Origin: JAURVT01 sp049059935
GTDB lineage: Bacteria > Actinomycetota > Actinomycetes > Propionibacteriales > Nocardioidaceae
Length of the DNA stretch: 43,688 bases
NCBI RefSeq assembly: GCF_049059935.1
Contig: NZ_JBMGQR010000034.1
Location: 1 to 43,688, forward strand
Reading direction: 5' to 3'
The notes under the pieces were generated by a model that did no database searches, had not been told where the DNA came from, and saw nothing but the letters and a program-made list of their open reading frames with translations. The stretch's first letter is position 1, and each line of letters begins with the position of its first letter. Position numbers and translations under genes: made by a program. This document shows positions 1 to 7,596 of this stretch, piece after piece.

Positions 1-528
1 GCCGAGGACTGGGACGCTGAGGTACTCGTCGACGCCTTGAGCGGCGGCCCGGCCCTGTTGCGCGTACTGGACGCGCTCGACCTGAGCTTCAGCGACACCG
101 AGCCTTCAGAGTTTCCAGTCAGGCAGCAGGTGGCCCGCCAGATGGCCGAACAAGCCGCCGGGTATGCGCGCAGTCACCTCCTTGCCCAAGATGTGGCCGC
201 GGATGACGGCGCATACTCGGCGCTGTCATTTGTCCGGCGCTACGGAAACGCCGACGGGTTTCGCACCTGGGTGGTGGACTCAATCGAGAACAGCCGGTTC
301 TCCGCAGAGACCCTCGCGTCTCGGCTGGTGTCGACGAAGTGGCTGCTGGGAACAGATGCGGCACCAGAACTGGGCGAACTGGACCAAGAACTGTTCGCCC
401 AGTTCGCCCCAGAAGACGATCCGTTGTATCGAACTGATGTCGACCCCGATGTCGACCCACGTAATCTGACGTGGCAGAACCGTCGCCGGTACGTGCGTGG
501 CAGAGTCAGACCTCCCCGACCAACCTGA
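1..528 (+). CDS. C-terminal part of an unidentified protein
   Basis: The reading frame is open from the first base of the window and ends with TGA at 526-528, so only the last 175 residues are seen and the true start lies upstream. The fragment is acidic and looks helical, with a segment around FVRRYGNADGFRTWVVDSIE and a basic tail ending VRPPRPT. I see no catalytic motif, signal peptide or membrane segment. I do not recognise the family; the last domain of a large ATPase or defence protein is possible, but that is a guess. It runs towards the leftward GNAT gene. Confidence 0.6.
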   Translation, partial: AEDWDAEVLVDALSGGPALLRVLDALDLSFSDTEPSEFPVRQQVARQMAEQAAGYARSHLLAQDVAADDGAYSALSFVRRYGNADGFRTWVVDSIENSRFSAETLASRLVSTKWLLGTDAAPELGELDQELFAQFAPEDDPLYRTDVDPDVDPRNLTWQNRRRYVRGRVRPPRPT

Positions 529-717
529 GCTGGCGGTCGCACCGCCGGACCGAGAGGGCTGGGCGTCGGCCTATTCCTCACCGTATGCGAGTCCGTTGGA
601 TCGACTGTCGGCGACGTGTCGCGTTAGATGATCGGGACCAGGCAAGCCAGCCAGACGCGCCAATCGAGCGGGTTCGCTTAACGATCGTCACGCGGGCTCG
701 CTGAACCCCGCCGTGGG

Positions 718-1227
718 TCAGGTTCCTTGGTCATCGGTATCGAAGCTCAGCCAGACGTCTGGGGGCAGATCCGGTTTCCCAGGAACGGGCCGGCGCTCCT
801 CGGTCACCTCGTTGAACCCAGAGTTGGACCAGCGACGCCAAAACCTTGCGGCCGTCGGATTCTCCTCTTGGAACGCAATGCTCCAGCGGCCAGGGAACCT
901 ATTCGTGAGTTCGGTGGCCAACCACCAGCCGAGCCCACTCGCTCGTGCCCCACGAGCCACGAAGAACGCGCGAACCCTTTTCGGCTGGCCCTCTCCCAAG
1001 CCCGCCACCAACGCAAAACCAGCAGGCACCCCACTAAGTCGGGTCAGACACACCGCGGCGGAGTCATCAGTCCAAGCCTCATCCAGCCAGCTCGACTTGA
1101 AGCGTCCCATCGCATCGGGCATCGTCCGGCGGAACTCTGACAAGTCGTAGGCGTAGAGCTGCCACAGTGACTCGACGACCCGCTGGTCAACGCCTCCCGC
1201 CACAACGAGCGACACGGTGCGATCCAT
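718..1227 (-). CDS. GNAT-family N-acetyltransferase
   Basis: A 169-residue protein with the layout of the GCN5-related acetyltransferases, which move an acetyl group from acetyl-CoA to an amine. A central strand (GVPAGFALVAGLGE) is followed by RVRAFFVARGARASGLGWWLA, matching the strand 4/helix 3 region where acetyl-CoA pyrophosphate is bound. A late FQEENPTAARFWRRWSNSGF stretch is typical of the last part of the fold. The substrate cannot be read from the sequence. It is separated by about 180 bp from the histidine phosphatase upstream, and both read leftward. It is probably cargo or flanking DNA, not part of the mobilization module. Confidence 0.8.
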   Translation of the reverse strand: MDRTVSLVVAGGVDQRVVESLWQLYAYDLSEFRRTMPDAMGRFKSSWLDEAWTDDSAAVCLTRLSGVPAGFALVAGLGEGQPKRVRAFFVARGARASGLGWWLATELTNRFPGRWSIAFQEENPTAARFWRRWSNSGFNEVTEERRPVPGKPDLPPDVWLSFDTDDQGT

Positions 1228-1408
1228 GACGCAGATGTTGGCAGACCGACCGAACCGAGTCGAAGCGCCATGCAGATCGCGTGACCACGACGAGAACGGT
1301 GACCGCTCAGCGATTCCCTGCGAGCCGATGGCGAGGTTCGGCTGGTGAGCAGCGGGTAAGCGGCGTCGGGAGGCGTTCCCCGAAGGGGGTTTCGGTGTCG
1401 GCTCGTGC

Positions 1409-2041
1409 TCAGTCCAGGTGACGGGTGTCGTTCAGGCGTGTCACTGCACGGTTGTGGAAGTAGGCGTCTTCGACGAGGTGGGTGATGCTGCCTGCGCTGA
1501 CTCTGAAGTTCACCACGTCGAGGCTGGTGATTGGCATGCCGATCCAGTGAGCGATGACTAACGTGGCGGTGCCGCCATGGGTAACAACCACCTTCTGCGG
1601 CGCCGGATCGGACATCAGTCGATCCATACCCGCGTACACGCGGCGCGCCCACTGCGCCTTGGTCTCGGCGCCGGGCACGCCTTCATCGTGGTCCATCCGC
1701 TCACCGTGGCGGGGTGGTGGAATGAACCGGGCCCGGAACCATGCATCAGGTCGGCCTTCGCCCTCACCGTAGGACTTCTCTCGAAGTTCGAACAGCGTCT
1801 GGACCTCGAGGCCCGTTTCAACCGAGATCGCTTCCGCGGTTTGAGTGGTGCGTCGCAGATCAGAACTGTAAAGCGCGGCGTCCTCGCCGATTTGCTCGCG
1901 GATGGCAACGGCGATCTGGCGCGCCTGCTTGAGACCTCGCTCGGTCAGGTGCGAATCAAACCAACCGCCGACACGATCCTCGACGTGGTGCGAAGCCTGG
2001 GGGTGGGTCACCATCAGGAGTTCACTCACCGGGTTATCCAA
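1409..2041 (-). CDS. Histidine phosphatase (phosphoglycerate mutase-like) family protein
   Basis: A 210-residue member of the histidine phosphatase superfamily. The N-terminal catalytic motif, usually RHG, reads THP here (LLMVTHPQASHH) and is followed by the typical GWFDSHLTERGLKQA segment. The second catalytic histidine is in VVVTHGGTATLV near residue 155. Family members hydrolyse phosphate esters through a phospho-histidine; the THP variant is seen in one broad subgroup, so activity is plausible but its substrate is unknown. The ATG at 2041 opens directly into the conserved core. It lies leftward, downstream of the Lsr2-like gene but 170 bp away, so it is probably a separate transcription unit. 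Confidence 0.82.
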   Translation of the reverse strand: MDNPVSELLMVTHPQASHHVEDRVGGWFDSHLTERGLKQARQIAVAIREQIGEDAALYSSDLRRTTQTAEAISVETGLEVQTLFELREKSYGEGEGRPDAWFRARFIPPPRHGERMDHDEGVPGAETKAQWARRVYAGMDRLMSDPAPQKVVVTHGGTATLVIAHWIGMPITSLDVVNFRVSAGSITHLVEDAYFHNRAVTRLNDTRHLD

Positions 2042-2212
2042 ACAGACCAGCGTCAGATCGAGTTGTAGGCGACGGAGTGAACGGTGCTTCTCGCATCCCG
2101 CGTGACGATCGTCTACCGGCGCGTGAGCGGTCTTAGATCGATGGACTGGGTCGTTGTGTGCTCGTTGCTGAGCAGGCTCAGTGCGGCCTGAGGTGCGTGC
2201 TGAGGGCGTGGG

Positions 2213-2542
2213 TCAGTGTGCGGCGTCGTATGCGTCGTGCACGTTCTTGGGGATGCGGCCGCGGGCGGGGACGTCGTGACCATTCGCTTCTGCCCACGTG
2301 CGGATGTCGGCGGTGTTGGTGCTGTTCTTGGCCGGCGAGGTCTTGCGGGTGGTGGCCTTGGTGCCGCGGCGGCCGTTGGCGGTGTACTCGGCGAGGGCAT
2401 CGCGCAGGGTGAGAGCCTCGTCGTCGGTGAGATCGATCTCGTAGGTGGTGCCGTCGAGGCCGAACTGGATGGTGGGGGTGTCTGTGTCGATGGGGTTGCC
2501 GGACAGGTCGGAGGTGTAGTGGATGACGGTGTTCTGTGCCAT
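2213..2542 (-). CDS. Lsr2-family nucleoid-associated DNA-binding protein
   Basis: Lsr2 proteins are actinobacterial H-NS-like silencers that bridge AT-rich DNA. The 109-residue product shows both Lsr2 domains. The N-terminal dimerisation part has FGLDGTTYEIDLTDDEALTLR, and the C-terminal DNA-binding part has IRTWAEANGHDVPARGRIPK with the AT-hook-like RGR (residues 94-96). I chose the ATG at 2542 over the more upstream one at 2575. It matches the usual Lsr2 start and leaves a 10-nt gap from the preceding stop; the longer version would overlap it. It is the last gene of the leftward SSB operon. An Lsr2 carried on a conjugative element could silence cargo or counter host silencing; that role is inference. 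Confidence 0.9.
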   Translation of the reverse strand: MAQNTVIHYTSDLSGNPIDTDTPTIQFGLDGTTYEIDLTDDEALTLRDALAEYTANGRRGTKATTRKTSPAKNSTNTADIRTWAEANGHDVPARGRIPKNVHDAYDAAH

Positions 2543-2552
2543 GGGGCGAAAC

Positions 2553-2981
2553 CTACCGACGTTTGAGGTCCTCACGGGTGGCGTGCCAGGCGGCGTCGAG
2601 TGTGTGGGTGTCGGTGTTGAGGGCGTGGGCCCATTGGTCGGGTCGGGTGATGGGGGCGGCGCCGCGCAGGGTGCCTCCGATGGTGTTGGCGGTGAGATTG
2701 AGCTTGGTGGCGAGCTGGGCGACGGTGAGGCCGGCGTGCCATCGCAGCTCGTGCATCCGGGGCGGGTCCTGTAGTGGGGCGAGGTCGGTGGTGGCGACGT
2801 CGAGCGCGGCTGCGAGCGCGACCAGGTTCGCGGGTGTGGGGGCGTTGTTGGAGATGTAGCTGCGCACGGTGGCCACGTGGATGTCGGCGTCCATCGCGAC
2901 CTGCTCGAGGGTGCGGCCGCGGTCGGCTCGGATCTGCTGGAACAGGTCCGGCCGCCAGGTAGTGAGTGTGAGTCGGGGCAT
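2553..2981 (-). CDS. XRE-like regulator with two consecutive helix-turn-helix units
   Basis: A 142-residue DNA-binding protein. Residues 10-70 (WRPDLFQQIRADRGRTLEQ onward) form an XRE-like HTH ending in the phrase VATTDLAPL. Residues 75-130 (MHELRWHAGLTVAQLATKL onward) look like a second, related HTH. The ATG at 2981 has a good Shine-Dalgarno, AGGAG, 7 nt upstream. The same WRPD/ATTDLAP/HAG module recurs in the regulator at 37040-37996, about 34 kb away. It probably regulates the mobilization or SSB operon. The assignment as DNA-binding rests on pattern, not on a database hit. Confidence 0.8.
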   Translation of the reverse strand: MPRLTLTTWRPDLFQQIRADRGRTLEQVAMDADIHVATVRSYISNNAPTPANLVALAAALDVATTDLAPLQDPPRMHELRWHAGLTVAQLATKLNLTANTIGGTLRGAAPITRPDQWAHALNTDTHTLDAAWHATREDLKRR

Positions 2982-3043
2982 GTCGTCTCCTGGGTGGGGA
3001 TCGTTCGTGGTGGCAGTTGAGGTCGCCGAAGTCGCTCGCAGAC

Positions 3044-3370
3044 CTACAGCCCACGCGCGGTCTGGGCGTCGTCCGGCGTCGCGGTCTCCTCGGTGCTGGT
3101 GGTCCTGGTTCGGCGGTTCGGTCCGCGCGGTCCGCGTCGCGTCTTACCCGGTGCGGCGAGTCCGACCTTGCGGAGTTCGTCGGGTGTCCAGCCGGCCTTG
3201 ATGGCGGCGTCGTAGGCGGCCTTGTCGGCGGCCTCGGCGGTGCGCAGCTGCTCGGCCTGGGCGGCGACGTCGGCGCGGGCCCTGGCGAGGGTGCGGACGG
3301 CGTCGACGCGGGTGTCGAGGAGCTCTTTGGCTGCGTTCTCGATGGTCTGCAGGTCGAGGTCGGTGCTCAT
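3044..3370 (-). CDS. Small hypothetical protein with predicted coiled coil
   Basis: A 108-residue protein. Residues 5-60 are Ala/Glu/Arg-rich heptad-like helix (IENAAKELLDTRVDAVRTLA onward), followed by AGWTPDELRKVGL and a basic tail rich in Arg and Thr. A perfect AGGAGG Shine-Dalgarno lies 7 nt before the ATG at 3370, which strongly supports translation. It sits between the small HTH gene and the double-HTH regulator in the leftward operon. The basic tail suggests nucleic-acid contact. I do not recognise a named family; a mobilization accessory protein is one possibility. Confidence 0.7.
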   Translation of the reverse strand: MSTDLDLQTIENAAKELLDTRVDAVRTLARARADVAAQAEQLRTAEAADKAAYDAAIKAGWTPDELRKVGLAAPGKTRRGPRGPNRRTRTTSTEETATPDDAQTARGL

Positions 3371-3421
3371 TCGGTCGCCTCCTGGTTTGTCCGGTTGGTG
3401 TGGGTTGGGAGTATGTCGCTC

Positions 3422-3628
3422 TCAGCGCCGGGTTCGGTGCTCCGGTCGTTGCTGGTGATGTCGCCATTCGCACAGCGCGGCGGGGGAGTAGCGGACCGTC
3501 TGGGTGTCGAAGCGGCTGTGCCGCGGCCCGGTTCCGTCGCGTCGCACCTGCTCGAGGTCGTCGACGCTCAGCCCGAGGCGGGCGGCGGCCTGGTCGGGGG
3601 TGAGCATCGGGGCCAGTGGCGCGGTCAT
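3422..3628 (-). CDS. Small helix-turn-helix protein (excisionase/MerR-like)
   Basis: A 68-residue protein with LTPDQAAARLGLSVDDLEQVRRDGTGPRH, the pattern of a single winged-helix 'helix-turn-helix domain 17' unit like those of excisionases and phage repressors, followed by YSPAALCEWR. Its ATG overlaps the SSB stop codon (ATGA), so it is probably translationally coupled to the SSB. Such small proteins act as recombination directionality factors or local regulators, but no integrase is present in the window to pair with it. A regulator role for the operon is the safer reading. Confidence 0.72.
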   Translation of the reverse strand: MTAPLAPMLTPDQAAARLGLSVDDLEQVRRDGTGPRHSRFDTQTVRYSPAALCEWRHHQQRPEHRTRR

Positions 3629-4023
3629 GCGCTCGCCGCCAGGTCGTCACGGCCGGTGCTGGGGCGCGGGTTCTTGGTGACGTCGACCGTTGCGTGTGCG
3701 AGCGATGCGCCGACGACGTCGGCCACCACGGTGTCGGCGTAGCGGGTCTGGCCGTCACGTTCGTAAGTGTCGGTCCGGGCGTGCCAGACCACGACCAGCT
3801 GGGTGCCGGCGGTGAGCGTGGCGAGGTTCTCTGCGAGCCGGCGCCAGGCCTTGGCCCGGTGGCGCGTCGGTGTGGCGTCACGCCAGTGGTCGTCGGTGCC
3901 TGGGACCCGCACCCGCCGGTTGGCCAGCACCACGGCGGTGGTCACTGCGGTGCCGTTGGGCGTGAACTGCAGCTGCGGGTCGGCGGCCAGGTTCGGGTGG
4001 ATGGTGACGGTGTTCAGGGTCAT
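3625..4023 (-). CDS. Single-stranded DNA-binding protein (element-encoded SSB)
   Basis: A 132-residue OB-fold protein of the SSB family, which coats single-stranded DNA during replication and conjugative transfer. Recognisable parts are TIHPNLAADPQLQFTPNGTA near the start, then the tract DATPTRHRAKAWRRLAENLA and the strand QLVVVWHARTDTYERDG. The usual acidic C-terminal tip of host SSB is missing; the protein ends DDLAASA. The longer frame beginning at 4815 is an artefact. The ATG at 4023 has GAGGAG upstream and begins the OB fold. It is the first gene of the leftward operon and faces the relaxase operon across the putative oriT, as is common for conjugative elements. Confidence 0.88.
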   Translation of the reverse strand: MTLNTVTIHPNLAADPQLQFTPNGTAVTTAVVLANRRVRVPGTDDHWRDATPTRHRAKAWRRLAENLATLTAGTQLVVVWHARTDTYERDGQTRYADTVVADVVGASLAHATVDVTKNPRPSTGRDDLAASA

Positions 4024-4308
4024 CGTGTGCTCCTCGTGTCGGTGGTGCTCTGGTAGGTGTTTGTCCCCGGTTGGGGTCTCGTCGTCGGCCTCCAGGCGGT
4101 CCCCAGCACAGGGGTGCTGCCTGAGGGCGCGCCTGCGGCGCCGTGACCGTTTTTCCTCCGGCTCCCGATGAAGTCCGCCCATGCCGATCACCAGGTGCGC
4201 AGGGGTGACCCGCAGGGTCATCGCGCAGCGACGCGAAGCGCCCTTGCGCTCCTGGGGATCGGCATCAAGATGGGCGGCTCGGGAGCAGGAGGATTCACCA
4301 ACAACTGC

Positions 4309-4323
4309 GTGCCCGAAGGGCAC
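4309..4323. repeat. Perfect short hairpin GTGCCC-GAA-GGGCAC
   Basis: A six-base inverted repeat around a three-base loop, 200 bp before MobC. It is the tightest hairpin in the putative oriT and lies immediately 5' of a G/C-rich stretch that could contain the nic site. A terminator of a short upstream transcript is the alternative, but no T-tract follows. Confidence 0.5.
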
Positions 4324-4348
4324 TTGTCCTCGCGAGACGGGGAGGCCC

Positions 4349-4378
4349 CCCGCCACACTGCTAGCGGAACGTGGCGGG
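4349..4378. repeat. 8-bp perfect inverted repeat with 14-nt spacer
   Basis: The arms CCCGCCAC (4349-4356) and GTGGCGGG (4371-4378) flank the spacer 4357-4370. It follows the smaller hairpin at 4309-4323 by 25 bp and lies within the candidate oriT. It may be a relaxosome (MobC) binding site or an operator. Confidence 0.5.
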
Positions 4379-4519
4379 AAGCAAGCTAAGGTACGAGGTG
4401 CCCTGGTACCCGTCATCCCTGGACCTGGCGGTCCCGGGCTGTCACACTGGGGTGTGGAACTGCCCTGGCGGGCTCGCTGCGCTGGGCTGAAGACGGGACG
4501 AGTGACGAGGGGCCAAGAG

Positions 4520-5014
4520 ATGACCGACGAGCCGCAGACGGGCGCTGAGGCCGCACCGCCTGGCCGTCGGCGGTTGGGTGTGCCGCAGGTGCGCAAGCCG
4601 GGGTCGCCGCGCACGATCGTGCACAAGGTGAAGGTGACCGAGGACCAGGAGTACCGCCTGGTCGTGAAGGCCGCTGAGCGCGACATCACGGTGTCGCGGT
4701 TGCTGGTCGAGTCCGCTCTGTCGGGTGGATCGGAGGCAGCGAAGACCAAGGCCGTGCTGGCCAGTGAGCTGTTTCGGGTGGTGCGGTTGCTGGGGAAGGT
4801 GTCGGTGAACATCAACCAGATCGCGCGGGCGACGAACGCGACGCTGGAGACCCAGCCCGATACCGCGCCGGCGATTCAGGCGCTGGGCCGCGTCTGTGAC
4901 CGGTTGACGCAATTGCTCGAGGACATGGACCACCCTGTCGGTGACATCTACTCGGGCTTCCCGGGTGACACCGGTCAGCGTCCGAGCGCGTCGTCTGGCG
5001 GTGGCATGTCGTGA
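4520..5014 (+). CDS. MobC-like relaxosome accessory protein
   Basis: A 164-residue protein that ends with the MobC family signature: VSRLLVESALSGG, then ASELFRVVRLLGKVSVNIN and QIARATNA, the conserved LxxxxxNxNQIAR pattern. An N-terminal part (TIVHKVKVTEDQEYRLVVKA) resembles a ribbon-helix-helix DNA-binding domain. MobC proteins bind oriT and help the relaxase open the strands. The ATG at 4520 is chosen because it has GAGGGG upstream and begins just before the family core; the longer frame from 4181 crosses the oriT. The stop overlaps the GTG start of the relaxase, so the two are translationally coupled. Confidence 0.85.
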   Translation: MTDEPQTGAEAAPPGRRRLGVPQVRKPGSPRTIVHKVKVTEDQEYRLVVKAAERDITVSRLLVESALSGGSEAAKTKAVLASELFRVVRLLGKVSVNINQIARATNATLETQPDTAPAIQALGRVCDRLTQLLEDMDHPVGDIYSGFPGDTGQRPSASSGGGMS

Positions 5015-6702
5015 TACCGAACGTGGTCAAGGGAGGCGACATGCGGGGCCTGGTGCAGTACCTCGCGGGGCCCGGCAAGGCGAACGAGCACGACAACCCG
5101 CACGTGGTATCCGGTGACGTCCACCTGATGGCCTGGTACGGCAACGAGCAGCTGGACCGGGCCGGCGCGAACGACATCGCGGACTATCTCGACAAGCCCC
5201 GGGTGACGTTCGGTACCGAGGTCAGGTCGCAGGTCACGGCGCTCGACCCGGTGACCGAGCGCAAGACGGTGATGGGCTACCGGGACCAGCACGTGTGGCA
5301 CTGCTCGCTGTCGCTGGCGGCCGACGAGGGCGCGTTGTCCGAGGAGAAGTGGGATCAGGTCGCGCGCGACTTCATGGACCAGATGGGGTTCACCGAGGAG
5401 GGGTCGGGCAAGTCGCCGGCCAGGTGGGTCGCGATCCACCACGGCGCGTCCGCGAAGGGCAACGACCACATTCACATCGCGGCGTCGGCGGTGCGTGAGG
5501 ACGGCACCCGGTGGGGTGGGGAGTACCTGGACTACAAGCGCGCCCAGGACGCGTGCCGGGAGATCGAGAAGGCCCACGGGCTGCGCACCGTCGCCGGCCG
5601 CGAAGCTGGTTTGTCGGTGCGTGGCGAGAAGGCCGCCGAGCGCGCTGCGGCCGAGCGTGCCGGGATGACGAACACCGCACCGGTCGAGCTCGCACACCGC
5701 GTCCGCGCTGCGGCCGTGGCATCGGCCGACGAGGCCGAGTGGGTCCGCCGAGTGCGCGCCTCGGGTGTGGTCGTGAAGCCGTACTACGCCAAGGGCACCA
5801 CCGACGTCGTCACCGGCTACAAGGCGGCACTGAAGCCCGCCGAGTACAACGACAAGCTCGTGTTCTACGGAGGCGGACGCCTGGGCAAGGACCTGTCGCT
5901 GCCACGCATCCGCGAGGGCTTCGAGACACCCACGCTCGAGCAGGCCGACGCAGCGTCGGCCGAGTGGTCGGCGGCCGCGAGGGGTCAGGCCCCGGCCGCT
6001 CAATCTGGCCGCGAGCACGCGCAGCTGGCCGGGTCGGCGTCGCTCGAGGCGTCCAAGCGGTTGGCGGCGTTCAACGACCGCCTGGCGCGCATCGAACCGG
6101 GCGACGATCTGGCATGGGCCGACGCGGCACGCGACGTCTCGGGGGCGCTGTCGGCGTGGGCCAGGTTCGACACCGACAACCGCGACGAGCTGAACGCGGC
6201 GGCGCGTCAGGTGGCGCGCTCGGCGCAGGTGAGCAGACGTGCGACCAGCCCCCGCCCACGCGACAAGGCGTCCGCGATGGGTGCTGCGTTTGTGCTGATG
6301 CAAGCACGCACCGACGGCAAAGGAACGGTCGCTGGCATGCTGCTAATGAAGCAGCTGGTCGCGACCGCGACGGCGCTGCGTGACCGCCAGGCGGCCGCCC
6401 GGCAGATGGCCGAGGCGCGCGCGACTCACGCCCGAGCGGTGCAGCGACTGGCGATGGTGCCGATGGCCGGGTACGGCGACGAGCGCAGCGTCGTGGACAC
6501 GTCCGACGTCGAGCGGGACGTCGCGCTCGGACAGCGACTCCAGGCCGCTGGACGGGGTACACCGCGCCCCGGCAGCCAGGCACCTGTGGTGGGCACACCG
6601 AGCGTCGACGGAGCACCGGACCCGCTGCCCAGGACACCTGGTCAGCGCCCCGGTTCACGCGCACCTGGTGCGGGTAGAAAGCCTGATGGGTACGACCGAT
6701 GA
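5011..6702 (+). CDS. MobP-type relaxase / mobilization nuclease
   Basis: A 563-residue relaxase that would nick oriT and stay bound to the 5' end of the transferred strand. The N-terminal third carries the catalytic domain: a candidate nucleophile tyrosine in MRGLVQYLAG (Tyr17), and the three-histidine metal motif in IHHGASAKGNDHIHIAAS (His143/144, His153, His155), typical of MobP/VirD2-like relaxases. The middle part (VRRVRASGVVVKPYYAKG) and the long Ala/Arg-rich C-terminal helix region probably contact partner proteins and DNA. The start is GTG at 5011, overlapping the MobC stop. The last ~80 residues are proline-rich and low in complexity. Confidence 0.92.
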   Translation: MIPNVVKGGDMRGLVQYLAGPGKANEHDNPHVVSGDVHLMAWYGNEQLDRAGANDIADYLDKPRVTFGTEVRSQVTALDPVTERKTVMGYRDQHVWHCSLSLAADEGALSEEKWDQVARDFMDQMGFTEEGSGKSPARWVAIHHGASAKGNDHIHIAASAVREDGTRWGGEYLDYKRAQDACREIEKAHGLRTVAGREAGLSVRGEKAAERAAAERAGMTNTAPVELAHRVRAAAVASADEAEWVRRVRASGVVVKPYYAKGTTDVVTGYKAALKPAEYNDKLVFYGGGRLGKDLSLPRIREGFETPTLEQADAASAEWSAAARGQAPAAQSGREHAQLAGSASLEASKRLAAFNDRLARIEPGDDLAWADAARDVSGALSAWARFDTDNRDELNAAARQVARSAQVSRRATSPRPRDKASAMGAAFVLMQARTDGKGTVAGMLLMKQLVATATALRDRQAAARQMAEARATHARAVQRLAMVPMAGYGDERSVVDTSDVERDVALGQRLQAAGRGTPRPGSQAPVVGTPSVDGAPDPLPRTPGQRPGSRAPGAGRKPDGYDR

Positions 6703-6714
6703 AGGGGGCAGGCG

Positions 6715-7440
6715 ATGGCTGACGATGTGGTGGACGAGGTCCAAGGCGTCTCGATGTTGACGCTCACGAGCGCAGCGCGGGTGACCGAGACGCTGCTGCG
6801 ATCGTCACAGGACCGCGCGCTCCACCAGGCGCAGGAACAGCGGGAGGCGTCGGACGAGGCCCGGGAGCGTTACGAGGCTCAGGCGCGCGTGGCCGAGCAG
6901 ACCTACCGCCGCGCCGCCGAGCCGGACTTCGCGCGCGAGCAGACCCAGGACGTCGTCGTGAAGGCCTGGCACGGGGCGCAGAACTGGAAGGACCTCGAGC
7001 CCGAGCGGTTCGGCGCGTACGCCGACCGGATCAACGACAACATCCGTACCGAGTACGGCGTCGACCTGGCCGACACCGCCGACCGGCTCGGAGACCGGAC
7101 GATGGCCGCGGACCTCGGTGAGATGAAGATCCAGCAAGCGCGCGGCGTCGACGAGGACGAGCCGAAGCTCGACGTCGATCAGGCCGCAGACCTTGAGGCC
7201 GACCCCGGTGTCACCACCGGCATGGAGTGGGACAGCCAGACCGCGCGAGACGCGCGCGATGCGCAGCTCGACCACCCCGACGTGCCCGACGACATCCGGG
7301 CAGCTGCGCGTGTGGTCGACCACCAACGAGGAACAGACCCAGCTCTTGCGGCCAGCGCCGGCACGGGCCCCGAAGATGCAAAGGCCCGGAACGTTTCGCG
7401 CGGCCGGGGCCGTGGACGCGTCAGAAACCTAGGAAGATAG
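6715..7440 (+). CDS. Hypothetical mobilization-operon protein, charged coiled coil
   Basis: A 241-residue, strongly charged soluble protein translated from the ATG at 6715, with AAGGGGG upstream and only 12 bp after the relaxase stop. Residues 20-75 form a long helix (RSSQDRALHQAQEQREASDE onward). It then has AWHGAQNWKDLEPERFGAYA and an acidic stretch near residues 140-170. The tail is basic and Gly/Arg-rich (RGRGRGRVRN), suggesting nucleic-acid contact. There is no membrane segment. Position suggests a relaxosome or coupling-protein adaptor; I do not recognise a named family. Confidence 0.75.
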   Translation: MADDVVDEVQGVSMLTLTSAARVTETLLRSSQDRALHQAQEQREASDEARERYEAQARVAEQTYRRAAEPDFAREQTQDVVVKAWHGAQNWKDLEPERFGAYADRINDNIRTEYGVDLADTADRLGDRTMAADLGEMKIQQARGVDEDEPKLDVDQAADLEADPGVTTGMEWDSQTARDARDAQLDHPDVPDDIRAAARVVDHQRGTDPALAASAGTGPEDAKARNVSRGRGRGRVRNLGR

Positions 7441-7477
7441 TGCCTGCTGACCTTGGGCCAGGCTGCGCTCTGTGAAC

Positions 7478-7507
7478 TCCCATCCACGGCCTCGGTCGGG
7501 GGTGGGA
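7478..7507. terminator. Candidate bidirectional terminator hairpin
   Basis: TCCCATCC (7478-7485) pairs with GGGTGGGA (7500-7507), with one G.T pair and a 14-nt loop. It sits between the converging ends of the mobilization operon and the CBASS operon, where a terminator is expected. There is no clear T-tract, as is common in high-GC genomes. Confidence 0.45.
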
Positions 7508-7596
7508 CTTGCGCAAGGCCAGCTGCGCGAGACCGTGGCTGCCATTAGCAACCCCGCCCGGAATCAATGGTCGGTCACCGGCGTATGCGTAGACGA

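Larger units (their letters stand above)
4024..4519. other. Divergent intergenic region, candidate origin of transfer (oriT)
   Basis: About 500 bp without a credible gene between the leftward SSB operon and the rightward MobC-relaxase operon. It holds a perfect 6-bp inverted repeat GTGCCC-GAA-GGGCAC at 4309-4323 and an 8-bp one CCCGCCAC/GTGGCGGG at 4349-4356 and 4371-4378. A 5-bp pair GGTAC/GTACC lies at 4390-4394 and 4406-4410, and CCCTGG recurs several times just downstream. MobP relaxases usually act on an oriT beside their own gene, with a hairpin next to the nic site, so this is the natural place for it. Promoters for both operons must also lie here. The nic position is not identified. 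Confidence 0.5.

Noticed and set aside
4975..6303. 442-codon minus-strand frame across the relaxase
   Set aside because: It is arginine- and valine-rich without motifs and antisense to the relaxase catalytic domain.
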